A stretch of 64,000 nucleotides of DNA from Afipia sp049747295 (GTDB lineage: Bacteria > Pseudomonadota > Alphaproteobacteria > Rhizobiales > Xanthobacteraceae). The DNA lies in the NCBI RefSeq assembly GCF_049747295.1, contig NZ_JBMHJM010000002.1:62001-126000 (forward strand), in the 5' to 3' direction. The first letter of the stretch is position 1; each line of letters opens with the position of its first letter. The notes beneath the pieces are model-generated. The model worked only from the letters and a program-made list of their open reading frames with translations, was not told the origin of the DNA and made no database searches. This document shows, in pieces, positions 1 through 6,334 of this stretch. Position numbers and translations under genes: made by a program.

Positions 1-183
1 AAACTTCCAAATCATATCGTCGACAATATCGAGCGACGTTGGGCTGCGAAGCTTCAGCAGGAAGTGGATGTCTGGAGAGCGCGCAAGCATCTTTTGCGAT
101 CCGGAAGATCTAAACCAAACCGGATCAAGGAGCGCCTAGGACTTGACCAACTTCGCCGGAATCGCGTCCAACACCCGGCATGA
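1..183 (+). CDS. C-terminal fragment of small hypothetical protein (5' end outside window)
   Basis: Frame 1 is open from the first base to a TGA at 181-183, giving about 60 basic residues rich in Arg, Lys and Gln (for example NIERRWAAKLQQ). The stop overlaps the ATG of the next gene in an ATGA arrangement, which suggests translational coupling and supports this as real coding sequence. The start lies outside the window. Family not recognised; the composition suits a small cytosolic helical protein. Confidence 0.5.
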   Translation, partial: KLPNHIVDNIERRWAAKLQQEVDVWRARKHLLRSGRSKPNRIKERLGLDQLRRNRVQHPA

Positions 184-446
184 AGTACAAGCAAGCAAGG
201 CCCTTTGCCGATCCGAAAGCGGCCGCGATGGAGATGTTGCGGATATTCCGCGCAGCCATCGCGGCCAAGAACGACCCGACCTTGAAGCATACTTACGCCG
301 GCATCACGAACCACGAGTTCGTCTGGAAGTCTGGCGGCTCTGTCGAGGAATGGGGCCTGGGCCGCGATTTCGGGAAGGCGGAAGGCTGGTGGACGATCGA
401 CGGCGGCGGGCGTATCTTTATCGCCGACACCGCGCCCCCCACCTAA
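180..446 (+). CDS. Small hypothetical protein, 88 aa
   Basis: The ATG overlaps the stop of the upstream partial gene by ATGA, so it is probably translated by coupling. The product is soluble, with an N-terminal helix of Ala and charged residues and a Trp/Gly-rich C-terminal half ending in a GWWTIDGGGRIFIAD-like beta segment. No known domain recognised. It heads a run of tiny same-strand genes typical of a prophage or genomic-island segment. Confidence 0.5.
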   Translation: MKYKQARPFADPKAAAMEMLRIFRAAIAAKNDPTLKHTYAGITNHEFVWKSGGSVEEWGLGRDFGKAEGWWTIDGGGRIFIADTAPPT

Positions 447-519
447 TCTCCAAGCGTTCTGCGGAACATAAGGATTCGACCGATCTTAAATCCGGTTAGT
501 AGCGTTCCGGAGTAGCGTC

Positions 520-801
520 GTGTCGTGGGAAGACCGGTTCGAGCGGCCGATAGAAGTGCCAGTTGGAAAGCCTTTAGAGACGCTGGCAGATGCCCGCGAC
601 TACATTCTCGCCCTCACTGAAGCGCAGCGAAAAACCGAACCCGTTTTGACCGCGACGGAAGCTCTCTTGATGGCGGCGACGAAAACCGGCCCTCTCCTCC
701 ATGCTCAGATTGGCATGATCCAGCTTGTCCACGGGAAGCCCGACGGGACATTAATGCGCGAAAAGAAGGTTGTTAAGATCGGCAAGAGGTTGCCTCGATG
801 A
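520..801 (+). CDS. Small hypothetical protein, 93 aa
   Basis: A GTG start is preceded by GGAG at a good distance. The product is a soluble, mainly helical protein with an ALTEAQRK segment and a basic C-terminus. Its last codons overlap the start of the next gene (ATGA at 798-801), so the two are probably co-translated. Similar short proteins with this LADARDYILAL style are common hypotheticals in Bradyrhizobium-like genomes. No function can be assigned. Confidence 0.5.
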   Translation: MSWEDRFERPIEVPVGKPLETLADARDYILALTEAQRKTEPVLTATEALLMAATKTGPLLHAQIGMIQLVHGKPDGTLMREKKVVKIGKRLPR

Positions 802-989
802 CCGACGACAAACCGAGCGATGGTGTTCCGGCAGGATGGGAACCTTACGAGGGGGACCACTGGACGACGTGCACCGTATGCGGTGAGAGCTTCGACATGC
901 GAAAGGCTGAAAACATTGGCAAGCATTTGCATGATGCGAGCGGCGGCGAGTTCATCGAAATATTTGGAACGCCCACGCGGAGGTGGTGA
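798..989 (+). CDS. Small CxxC zinc-ribbon-like protein, 63 aa
   Basis: Starts in an ATGA overlap with the preceding gene. The protein has one CTVC pair followed about 20 residues later by HLHD, giving a possible Cys2-His2 zinc site resembling a C2H2 finger knuckle (CxxC...HxxxH-like). No enzyme motif is visible. It may be a small nucleic-acid-binding or structural protein; function unknown. Confidence 0.5.
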   Translation: MTDDKPSDGVPAGWEPYEGDHWTTCTVCGESFDMRKAENIGKHLHDASGGEFIEIFGTPTRRW

Positions 990-1055
990 GGGCGTCGGAA
1001 CCGAAACCTTCGACGAGCGTTTTGGAAAAATTCCACCGCCAGAGGTCGAAGGGAA

Positions 1056-1286
1056 ATGAGTACCCACGTCACTAATCGCACTTGGAAGCCCGAAGACATC
1101 AAGCGCCTGGAGGAAATGGTTAGATCAGGAGTGTCAGCGGTTCGGGCATCGGTGGCGTTCCGCCGTAGCGTCACCGGCGTGAAAGCCCAGGCAAAGAAAC
1201 TCGGCTGTCCGTTCCCCGACGAGAGGCAATTGAAGCGGAATCGCCGCGGTGCTGGCGTCTACCCGACCGTGTACGAGCCCCGCTAA
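1056..1286 (+). CDS. Small SANT/Myb-like or GcrA-type helix-turn-helix protein, 76 aa
   Basis: The first 50 residues follow the pattern W-x-x-x-D-x-x-x-L, then S-x-x-x-x-x-x-A, then S-V-x-x-V-K-x-x-x-K-x-L-G. This matches SANT/Myb-like and GcrA-type HTH proteins that begin with a Trp and end with a Lys-rich recognition helix. A GAAGGGAA sequence sits close before the ATG. The next gene has the same layout, so the two look like diverged paralogues. Likely a small DNA-binding protein; target unknown. Confidence 0.55.
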   Translation: MSTHVTNRTWKPEDIKRLEEMVRSGVSAVRASVAFRRSVTGVKAQAKKLGCPFPDERQLKRNRRGAGVYPTVYEPR

Positions 1287-1336
1287 GGCGGAACTACATT
1301 GATGCTCCACGGTTGCCAACGTGACGGAGGTGCACA

Positions 1337-1525
1337 ATGGCAAACGAGAACGACGGCAAGCCGTGGAGCGGCGACGATCTCAATACCCTGAAGACGCTCA
1401 TTACCGAGAACACGCCGACCAGACTGATTGCGATGAAGCTCGGCCGGACCGAGGATTCGGTTCGGGATAAGGTTGCGGCGGAGGGCTTATCGCTGGCGCC
1501 GACAAATCAAAGCCCAAGAGATTAG
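1337..1525 (+). CDS. Small SANT/Myb-like or GcrA-type helix-turn-helix protein, 62 aa
   Basis: Strong start: GGAGG followed by TGCACA and ATG. Residues 9-52 follow W-S-x-x-D-L-x-x-L, T-x-x-x-I-A-x-K-L-G-R-T, S-V-x-x-K-V-x-x-x-G-L-S-L. This is the pattern of small GcrA/SANT-like DNA-binding domains, with the Ile-Ala-x-Lys-Leu-Gly turn of an HTH. It resembles the product of the previous gene. Probably a small DNA-binding regulator; regulon unknown. Confidence 0.6.
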   Translation: MANENDGKPWSGDDLNTLKTLITENTPTRLIAMKLGRTEDSVRDKVAAEGLSLAPTNQSPRD

Positions 1526-1528
1526 ACC

Positions 1529-1642
1529 ATGACGGACGACGATCAGCAGCCAGAGAAGAACCTGATGGATCCCTCTCCGCTCGTTATTGGAGTGATGGCA
1601 GTCCCTGTTATCGTGGTGCTTGGCTGGTTTGCTTTCGGATAG
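1529..1642 (+). CDS. Single-pass membrane micro-protein, 37 aa
   Basis: An ATG three bases after the previous stop opens a 37-residue frame. A charged N-terminus (DDDQQPEKN) is followed by a hydrophobic stretch of about 20 residues (LVIGVMAVPVIVVLGWFAF) that would span the membrane once. An AAGAG sequence lies upstream. The tight spacing to the preceding gene suggests one transcript. Short proteins of this type are easily missed; function unknown. Confidence 0.45.
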   Translation: MTDDDQQPEKNLMDPSPLVIGVMAVPVIVVLGWFAFG

Positions 1643-1871
1643 AGAGCCGCCCGAGCAAAGGTTACACAGAACAACGAGAAGCAACGCCTCGCCTCAGATA
1701 TAAACATGGGTCAAATCCGAAGTTCAGATTGTTCAGGTGCGAACCGACGACCAGGTTCGAGGCGTCGCGAGACGAGAGTACTGGGCCGCTGCCGCCGCGT
1801 TAACCGCGCCAGATTTCGCTGGAACGCTGCCCACCGATCGGCATTTACATTTCCCGAAAAATGAGGTGGCG

Positions 1872-2066
1872 ATGCCGCGGTACTACTTCAACATTCACCA
1901 TGATCGGGCTTACTACGATGGTCTGGAACTAGACAACAAATCACTCGCGTAGGAAGCCGCGCAGGCGACCACCTGAAGGTCAGCCGGTCACGACTGGCGA
2001 ATGGAAGTGACCGACGAGTTCGCAAATCCCATCTTCGAAATTCTTGTGACGGCCGAGAGGAAATAA
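1872..2066 (+). pseudogene. DUF6894-like gene disrupted by in-frame stops
   Basis: The frame opens with MPRYYFNIHHD, the hallmark start of DUF6894 small proteins, and continues YYDGLELDNKSLA before a TAG at 1950. The same frame continues EAAQATT, then TGA at 1974, then DWRMEVTDEFANPIFEILV to a TAA at 2064, which matches the family's C-terminal D-x-x-x-x-V beta strand. About 20 residues of the middle seem deleted. Two in-frame stops and a deletion mark it as a pseudogene. Confidence 0.6.
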
Positions 2067-2085
2067 TGGCCGCCATTGAAAACAA

Positions 2086-2111
2086 AAACCCCGCCACTGC
2101 TGACGGGGTTT
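2086..2111 (-). terminator. Rho-independent terminator of the minus-strand cold-shock gene
   Basis: A perfect 8-bp stem (AAACCCCG / CGGGGTTT) encloses a 10-base loop. On the minus strand it is followed by a T-rich run. It lies about 95 bp downstream of the cold-shock gene stop at 2204 in the right orientation. Confidence 0.7.
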
Positions 2112-2203
2112 CATCAAATCGCTCCAGTACATCCGTGAAGCGACTTTGAGCAGCATAAGGAGCACAGTCCGGTACATCCGCGGAATGCGCTCGAAGAGCT
2201 GTG

Positions 2204-2413
2204 TTAGATCAGGGAGAGATTTTCCGCGCTGGACTTGCCGCGCATCTTGTCAGTCTTGATCTCGTAGGAGACCTGCTGGCCTTCGGCGAGGCCGGTCAGG
2301 CCGGCACGCTCCACCGCGCTAATGTGAACGAATACATCGGCCCCGCTGCCGTTCGGCTGAATGAATCCAAAGCCCTTTTGGCCGTTAAACCACTTCACTG
2401 TACCTGTTGTCAT
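2204..2413 (-). CDS. Cold-shock domain protein, 69 aa
   Basis: A classic CspA-type protein: GTVKWFN at residues 4-10, GFGFI (RNP1-like) near 15, and DVFVHISAV (RNP2) near 30, then GQQVSYEI. Such proteins bind single-stranded RNA and DNA and unfold mRNA during cold or growth transitions. The frame is open upstream for 46 more codons, but the ATG at 2413 gives the family's usual length and has GAGGAAG before it, so it is chosen. A palindrome lies about 33 bp upstream and a terminator follows. It is related to the cold-shock gene at 4218. Confidence 0.93.
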   Translation of the reverse strand: MTTGTVKWFNGQKGFGFIQPNGSGADVFVHISAVERAGLTGLAEGQQVSYEIKTDKMRGKSSAENLSLI

Positions 2414-2445
2414 TTTGCTTCCTCTAAGCGCACGCATGCGCGTTG

Positions 2446-2463
2446 TCGCGCAACATTGCGCGA
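2446..2463 (-). promoter_or_regulatory. 18-bp perfect palindrome upstream of the cold-shock gene
   Basis: TCGCGCAA and TTGCGCGA form a perfect inverted repeat with a 2-base centre, 33 bp before the cold-shock ATG on the minus strand. It could be a protein operator or a 5' UTR hairpin, since long structured leaders are known for csp mRNAs. The binding factor is not known. Confidence 0.4.
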
Positions 2464-2894
2464 ACCTATCCAATTTCAGCGATGTCTTTGGAAAGGGATC
2501 CGCAGGACGCGTTAACAAAAAGCAGTGCCAGCAATCGAATGCATGCACCATAGCAGGTCATGCCGGAAACGCCACTACTCAATTATGCGGGTTTGGGCTG
2601 CCACAAGTTTAATTGAGCCCGGATGGCGTAAAAGACTCCCACGACTCTTTGGAAGACGCTACGGCTTAAAGATGCCGCGTCTCTCACGGACTGCGGCAAG
2701 GGCCGGCTGGGCTTGCGATTCCCTAACGCCCAGCCGGCTCTGCGCGTTTTGGGGTGTCGAAGGAACAAGCGCCGCAGCCGCAAGTTCACTCCAATACTTC
2801 CGACAGGACTCGCATTCAGCCAGTGCCTAGACGAGCTGGATCCCACGTAATGAATCAGATCACTACCGACTATCCCTCATCGTTGCTGGTTTAG
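2464..2894. other. Gene-poor stretch upstream of the cold-shock gene
   Basis: Several frames are open here, but none shows a good ribosome site or recognisable protein pattern. The stretch probably holds the cold-shock promoter. No RNA gene or repeat was recognised. Confidence 0.4.
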
Positions 2895-3014
2895 ATCGTC
2901 CGATGTCGACGCTTAGCACAGTCAGCGCCCCCTGAAATCGCAGAAATGCTGCAACTAATGGCGAGCGAGTATTGGGCGGAGTTTCATCGGCAGGCTTCCG
3001 GAATGACTATCTAG
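2895..3014 (+). pseudogene. Coding-like fragment without a start codon
   Basis: Between TAG at 2892 and TAG at 3012 one frame reads RCRRLAQSAPPEIAEMLQLM and then ASEYWAEFHRQASG. This amphipathic helical pattern resembles small rhizobial hypotheticals of the type RxLAxxApxExAxxLxxxAxxY. There is no upstream start or ribosome site, so it looks like a gene remnant. The assignment rests on composition alone. Confidence 0.3.
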
Positions 3015-3103
3015 AAATTTTGAAAGCTGCGCCCCGTTAACTCGCCCAATCCATGCCACCGGACGATCTTGCAGCGTTCGGTCGCCGTCGCTAAAAAGGC
3101 GGA

Positions 3104-3340
3104 ATGGATAGGCTTAAAAAATCCATCGACGAGTTGGAGCCCCCCATCTGTCCGACATGTCAGATAGAGATGAGGTGGACACGCTCCAGCTTGATCCAGG
3201 ACGAGAACCCCGCCTTAATCCAGCATGTTTTTCTCTGTCCGAGTTGTACCCGGGTTGGAGAGACGAAGACCGAAATTCCAGAAGCAAAGATCCCGCCTGA
3301 GAAGCTATCCCGGCCCAGAAGCCGGTTCAGAGCTGCGTAG
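3104..3340 (+). CDS. Small double-CxxC zinc-ribbon protein, 78 aa
   Basis: Two cysteine pairs, CPTC near residue 16 and CPSC near residue 45, are separated by about 28 residues, which is the spacing of a four-Cys zinc ribbon. The C-terminal third is Pro/Arg-rich. An AAGGCGGA sequence precedes the ATG. Probably a small zinc-binding protein, a common hypothetical in this group; function unknown. It converges on a 48-residue gene on the other strand. Confidence 0.6.
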   Translation: MDRLKKSIDELEPPICPTCQIEMRWTRSSLIQDENPALIQHVFLCPSCTRVGETKTEIPEAKIPPEKLSRPRSRFRAA

Positions 3341-3351
3341 CGCGCCCGAAC

Positions 3352-3498
3352 CTAGCTTGGTTCTCCGCCGCAGGTGTCCTCCTCCTGGAGAAGGCGAACG
3401 AGCGTCGCAAGGGACGAGTGATCCTCGTGGGGGTCGATTGGTTCCTGCGGCTCCGGGTAGATCCACAGGCGCACCCGCTGATAGAGTTTCCCGAGCAT
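3352..3498 (-). CDS. Small hypothetical protein, 48 aa
   Basis: An ATG at 3498 preceded by GAGGAAGC on the minus strand opens a 48-codon frame ending in TAG. The product has an aromatic N-terminus (MLGKLYQRVRLWIYPEP), an acidic middle and a Leu-rich helix (LATLVRLLQEEDT). The ribosome site and first bases match those of the cold-shock gene at 2413 (GAGGAAGCAAAATG). Function unknown. Confidence 0.5.
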   Translation of the reverse strand: MLGKLYQRVRLWIYPEPQEPIDPHEDHSSLATLVRLLQEEDTCGGEPS

Positions 3499-3655
3499 TT
3501 TGCTTCCTCGCCAAGGGCGATGCTCCGATGACTCCTATGTTTCCGATTTGTTGCGTAAAAAGGGAAAAAATCAGGCAACTGTGCCTTAATCGAAACGTAG
3601 AGGTCGCCTCAATGAACGGCCCTTCTTCGTTCATCCTAGATGTTCAAAACGAAAA

Positions 3656-3682
3656 GCCGCGCCCGGGTTAGGGGTGCGCGGC
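3656..3682 (-). terminator. Rho-independent terminator
   Basis: A 7-bp GC stem (GCCGCGC / GCGCGGC) is followed on the minus strand by TTTTCGTTTT. It sits just downstream of the Gly/Asn-rich gene that ends at 3709 on the same strand. Confidence 0.65.
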
Positions 3683-3708
3683 CACATAACCTGGGCGAAG
3701 CTGTAAGG

Positions 3709-3948
3709 CTAGCGGGATACATCTTGCTTGTTACCACCATCACCGCCGCCATTGCCGAAGCCATTGTTGCCGGGCTTAACTTTGCCATTGCCACCGTTCG
3801 AATTGGCGACGGCTGTAGAGTTTAACGACGTCGACAGCAGAAGCGTAATAGCGGGCGGAGTGACCACGGCGAACCTGCCGCATGCAGCGAGGAATTTGCG
3901 GCGGTCTTCGGCGGCCTCGTCGAGATGGTTGAGCTTGCCCTGTTGCAT
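3709..3948 (-). CDS. Small exported Gly/Asn-rich protein with Tat-like N-terminus, 79 aa
   Basis: The N-terminal part has RRKFLAACGR followed by a hydrophobic Ala/Thr/Leu stretch, resembling a twin-arginine signal peptide. The mature part is a short Gly/Asn repeat (NGGNGKVKPGNNGFGNGGG). The start at 3948 is preferred over the upstream ATG at 3972 because GAGGAGG lies six bases before it. Proteins of this KFLA-CGR-FAxVTPPA style are frequent small hypotheticals in Bradyrhizobium. Likely periplasmic or surface-exposed; function unknown. A terminator follows. Confidence 0.6.
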   Translation of the reverse strand: MQQGKLNHLDEAAEDRRKFLAACGRFAVVTPPAITLLLSTSLNSTAVANSNGGNGKVKPGNNGFGNGGGDGGNKQDVSR

Positions 3949-4217
3949 TGCGTCCTCCTCGAGGCTGGACATTCTTTGCTAAGGTAATCCTATCAGAAAG
4001 TCACAGTTCCTCCCATCACGCGAAGGGACTACCCGACCATCAATACGGGCGGCCTGAATAGAAACGTCGCCCCCGTTAAGGAGCGCCGGAGGCCTTGCCC
4101 GATCTTGGGGAATGGTTCGCCTTGCAATCTAGTGCAAGTGTTCGATCAATGGTAATATCAACCTTTAGGACCGATCATATTTTAGTTCGTTAAACTATAT
4201 TTCGGAGGAGCATTTCG

Positions 4218-4430
4218 ATGTCCGCCACAGGGACAGTTAAATTCTTCAACGCAGACCGCGGCTATGGCTTCATCAAGCCCGATAAAGGCGGTCCCGACGT
4301 GTTCGTTCATATTACCGCAGTCGAAAGAGCTGGATGGAACGGGCTGGCCGAAGGACAGCGCATTACATTTGATGTCGAGCCCGACAAAAAGGGCAAAGGT
4401 CCCAAGGCCATCAACCTGCACCAATCCTGA
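4218..4430 (+). CDS. Cold-shock domain protein, 70 aa
   Basis: Full-length cold-shock protein: TGTVKFFN near residue 5, GYGFI near 15, DVFVHITAVERAG near 27, then KGKGPKAINL at the end. It is a nucleic-acid-binding beta barrel acting as an RNA chaperone. GGAGGAG stands before the ATG. An AT-rich 5' region of about 80 bp precedes it and may form the long leader usual for these genes. It resembles the 69-residue cold-shock protein on the other strand 1.8 kb away; the two are paralogues rather than recent copies. Confidence 0.93.
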   Translation: MSATGTVKFFNADRGYGFIKPDKGGPDVFVHITAVERAGWNGLAEGQRITFDVEPDKKGKGPKAINLHQS

Positions 4431-5065
4431 ACGGCTATTGAATGCACACAAGGCGCCGGCTCCTCCTCACAGTGTCAGTTCTAGGAGCGCTGCCGATAAT
4501 GCTCTTCGCTTTCGCTCTTTTTTGGCACTAGGGCGCGGGCTCATAACGCGCGGCCAGATCGCACAAAAGCGAAACTATCACTCATGATGGTCGGGCTTGT
4601 TCTTTGATTGGCGGGTGAAGCGCAGCTTTCGATGCCCTCACGTCGTCAATGATATTTTTGATGGAATCAAGCGTGCGCTGGTCAGTAATCTGTGGTTGCA
4701 AACGGTGGTATCGAAGGACCTTCCGGTCCATTTCATCGCACTTCTCACACATGACTTCCGCTTCGTCGCGGTGATTTGCTCATCAACTAGCATGTGCAGC
4801 ATCGGTTCGATACCGGACAGAAGATCTTTTCAAATAGGCCACTGCCAAAACCAAAACAGGCCACTATGGGTTAAAACAGGCCAGCACCCGCGACCGCAAG
4901 GCAGGTGCGGAGGAACATTCAATTTTCCTGATTGTTATGGGCGGGAGGACCACCATCGAGTTGACGCGCGCTTTACCTCTGAGGAACTGGCCATGACAAC
5001 AAAGTGAAACGTTGTTCTGAGCCGCGTTTTTTTGAACCGATGCATCGACCCCGTATTGGAAACTG
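4431..5065. other. Gene-poor stretch with orphan insertion-sequence end repeats
   Basis: No convincing gene is visible. One plus frame is open across 4597-5007 but lacks a ribosome site and protein-like pattern. The only recognisable structure is the set of AYAGGCCA repeats at 4834-4885. Confidence 0.4.
4834..4885. repeat. Three spaced AYAGGCCA repeats, possible orphan IS21-type end
   Basis: ATAGGCCACT at 4834, ACAGGCCACT at 4856 and ACAGGCCA at 4876 recur at 20-22 bp spacing, with AAAA before the last two. Multiple spaced internal repeats at the termini are typical of IS21-family elements, where they bind IstA. No transposase gene is nearby, so this would be a remnant end. The family call is an inference from architecture only. 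Confidence 0.4.
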
Positions 5066-5164
5066 ATGACCCCTCGCGAGCGAAAAGACATGCCGTGGAT
5101 CGTAATCGCTTCTGCCATCGTGGTGATAGCGATGGTCTGGGGCGTGATGCGTTGGCATAGCTGA
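5066..5164 (+). CDS. Single-pass membrane micro-protein, 32 aa
   Basis: An ATG with TTGGAA six bases upstream opens 32 codons. A basic N-terminus (TPRERKD) is followed by a hydrophobic span (WIVIASAIVVIAMVWGVM) and a short basic tail. The layout predicts one transmembrane helix with the N-terminus inside. It is the only coherent protein in this part of the window. Function unknown. Confidence 0.42.
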   Translation: MTPRERKDMPWIVIASAIVVIAMVWGVMRWHS

Positions 5165-5375
5165 TCGATTTTTCCGATAATGGACAGACATCGAATGACA
5201 TCCGGAAGCTTGAGCCCGGGGGCTCTCCATTTTACCAGGTGCTGACGGCATTGTACCAAGCTGAAACTTCTGAATTACCGTCCCGAAAAGTTTGAAGAAC
5301 GAGACCACGGCAGATGACGCCATCGCGCCGTCTGACTCATTGTCCGGAAAGGTACCGGAGCTGTTAGCCGATGCC

Positions 5376-5567
5376 TTATTCCTCTGGACCTGAGTTGGTC
5401 TTCTTTCTGCTGGCTATCAACCGATCAATTGTCTGAGCGTATTCCTGGGCGGCGTTTTCGACCGCCTCCGTCAATTTGGTATCCATCGCCTGATTCGATT
5501 GGCTTAGGCAGTCTCGAGTCTGCTCAACCAACCAACGCTGATATTCCTCCGGAGTCCTAGTTTTCAT
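5376..5567 (-). CDS. Small helical hypothetical protein, 63 aa
   Basis: A charged, Gln/Glu-rich helical protein with alternating hydrophobics suggesting a short coiled coil (QAMDTKLTEAVENAAQEYAQ). It is the last of three tightly spaced minus-strand genes (5938-5822, 5807-5577, 5567-5376) with gaps of about 10-15 bp, so probably an operon. AGAGCGG precedes the ATG. No recognised family. Confidence 0.55.
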   Translation of the reverse strand: MKTRTPEEYQRWLVEQTRDCLSQSNQAMDTKLTEAVENAAQEYAQTIDRLIASRKKTNSGPEE

Positions 5568-5576
5568 AGCCGCTCT

Positions 5577-5807
5577 CTATTCCTGATACCGGCCGAGCTG
5601 CCGATTTTCGGACCCGTTATGAATTAGCCGGAATGCAATGGGAAATGTTTCGGCGCGGAGCGCCTCGAGCGTGGCTCTCTCCTCTGAGAGGCGGCGCTCA
5701 ACGAACTGTCGCTCGGCCGCGGTCAGCTGGTTTTCCAGCAAGCGGCGGCAACGTCTGATATTGTTAATTGTCGAGCGGATGAGGGCTAGATTTTCGTCGA
5801 TCATCAT
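5577..5807 (-). CDS. Small coiled-coil hypothetical protein, about 76 aa
   Basis: An Arg/Glu-rich protein with heptad-like spacing from residue 10 to 50 (Leu/Ile every 3-4 residues), predicted to form a helical hairpin. It can start at GTG 5813 or ATG 5807; the ATG is listed. It sits between two other small minus-strand genes and probably shares their transcript. No catalytic motif; function unknown. Confidence 0.55.
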   Translation of the reverse strand: MMIDENLALIRSTINNIRRCRRLLENQLTAAERQFVERRLSEERATLEALRAETFPIAFRLIHNGSENRQLGRYQE

Positions 5808-5821
5808 CGTCACCTAGACGG

Positions 5822-5938
5822 TCATAAGTGTCCTTTACGGGTTGGAATTGGGCCCTGCCCGACCGCAAAAATAATCAAAAGGATTCCTGCGTTCAAGAGA
5901 ATCGTAGCCACTTTCCCTTGGTGGCCCTCACCGTCCAC
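5822..5938 (-). CDS. Single-pass membrane micro-protein, 38 aa
   Basis: A GTG at 5938 opens a 38-codon frame with the hydrophobic segment VATILLNAGILLIIFAVG followed by a Pro/basic tail. It ends eight bases before the longest possible start of the next gene on the same strand, which supports a three-gene operon. The start is uncertain; an internal GTG at codon 10 has AAGGG before it. Predicted inner-membrane protein of unknown function. Confidence 0.4.
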   Translation of the reverse strand: MDGEGHQGKVATILLNAGILLIIFAVGQGPIPTRKGHL

Positions 5939-6160
5939 CTGTGGGGGCAAAGCACCGGTAAAGGCAATGACGACCTAAGAACCGCGAGAGAGCCCTAAAC
6001 ATCCTCGTAAAATTTTTACAGCAACCCTTGAAACTTTTTTTGGGATTCTCGAAGTTTTTCCGTCGCCGAGAGCGATCTGGGTGCCTCAATCAGGACAGAC
6101 GGACGCTGGCGGGTGTTCGGTGCCGGCTCGTACCCAACTTGCTCTAAGGAGGATTTGGCT

Positions 6161-6304
6161 ATGAGGTATGATTGGAGCCCATTGTGGCGGTCGACAATTG
6201 GGTTTGACCGTCTGTTCAATGTCTTCGATGAGGCTCAGCGGACCACGGAAGATAACTATCCCCATTACAACATCGAGCGTCTCGACGAAAGTCGCTTCCA
6301 GAAT
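6161..6304 (+). pseudogene. 5' fragment of an Hsp20 (small heat-shock protein) gene
   Basis: AAGGAGG precedes an ATG that begins MRYDWSPLWRSTIGFDRLFN, then EDNYPHYNIERLDESRFQ. This is the usual N-terminal arm of alphaproteobacterial IbpA/Hsp20 proteins, which continues into the alpha-crystallin domain. Here the similarity stops after about 48 codons; the following residues are unrelated and the frame closes at 6370. The alpha-crystallin domain is absent, so no functional chaperone is expected although the ribosome site is intact. Confidence 0.65.
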
Positions 6305-6334
6305 CGACCGACGAGAAGTTCTCGATCTTGCAAT

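Noticed and set aside
2414..2551. 46-codon N-terminal extension of the cold-shock protein
   Set aside because: It would make the protein far longer than its family and has no ribosome site; the internal ATG has GAGGAAG.
4597..5007. 136-codon plus-strand frame
   Set aside because: No ribosome site, no recognisable pattern, and it runs through the IS-like repeats.
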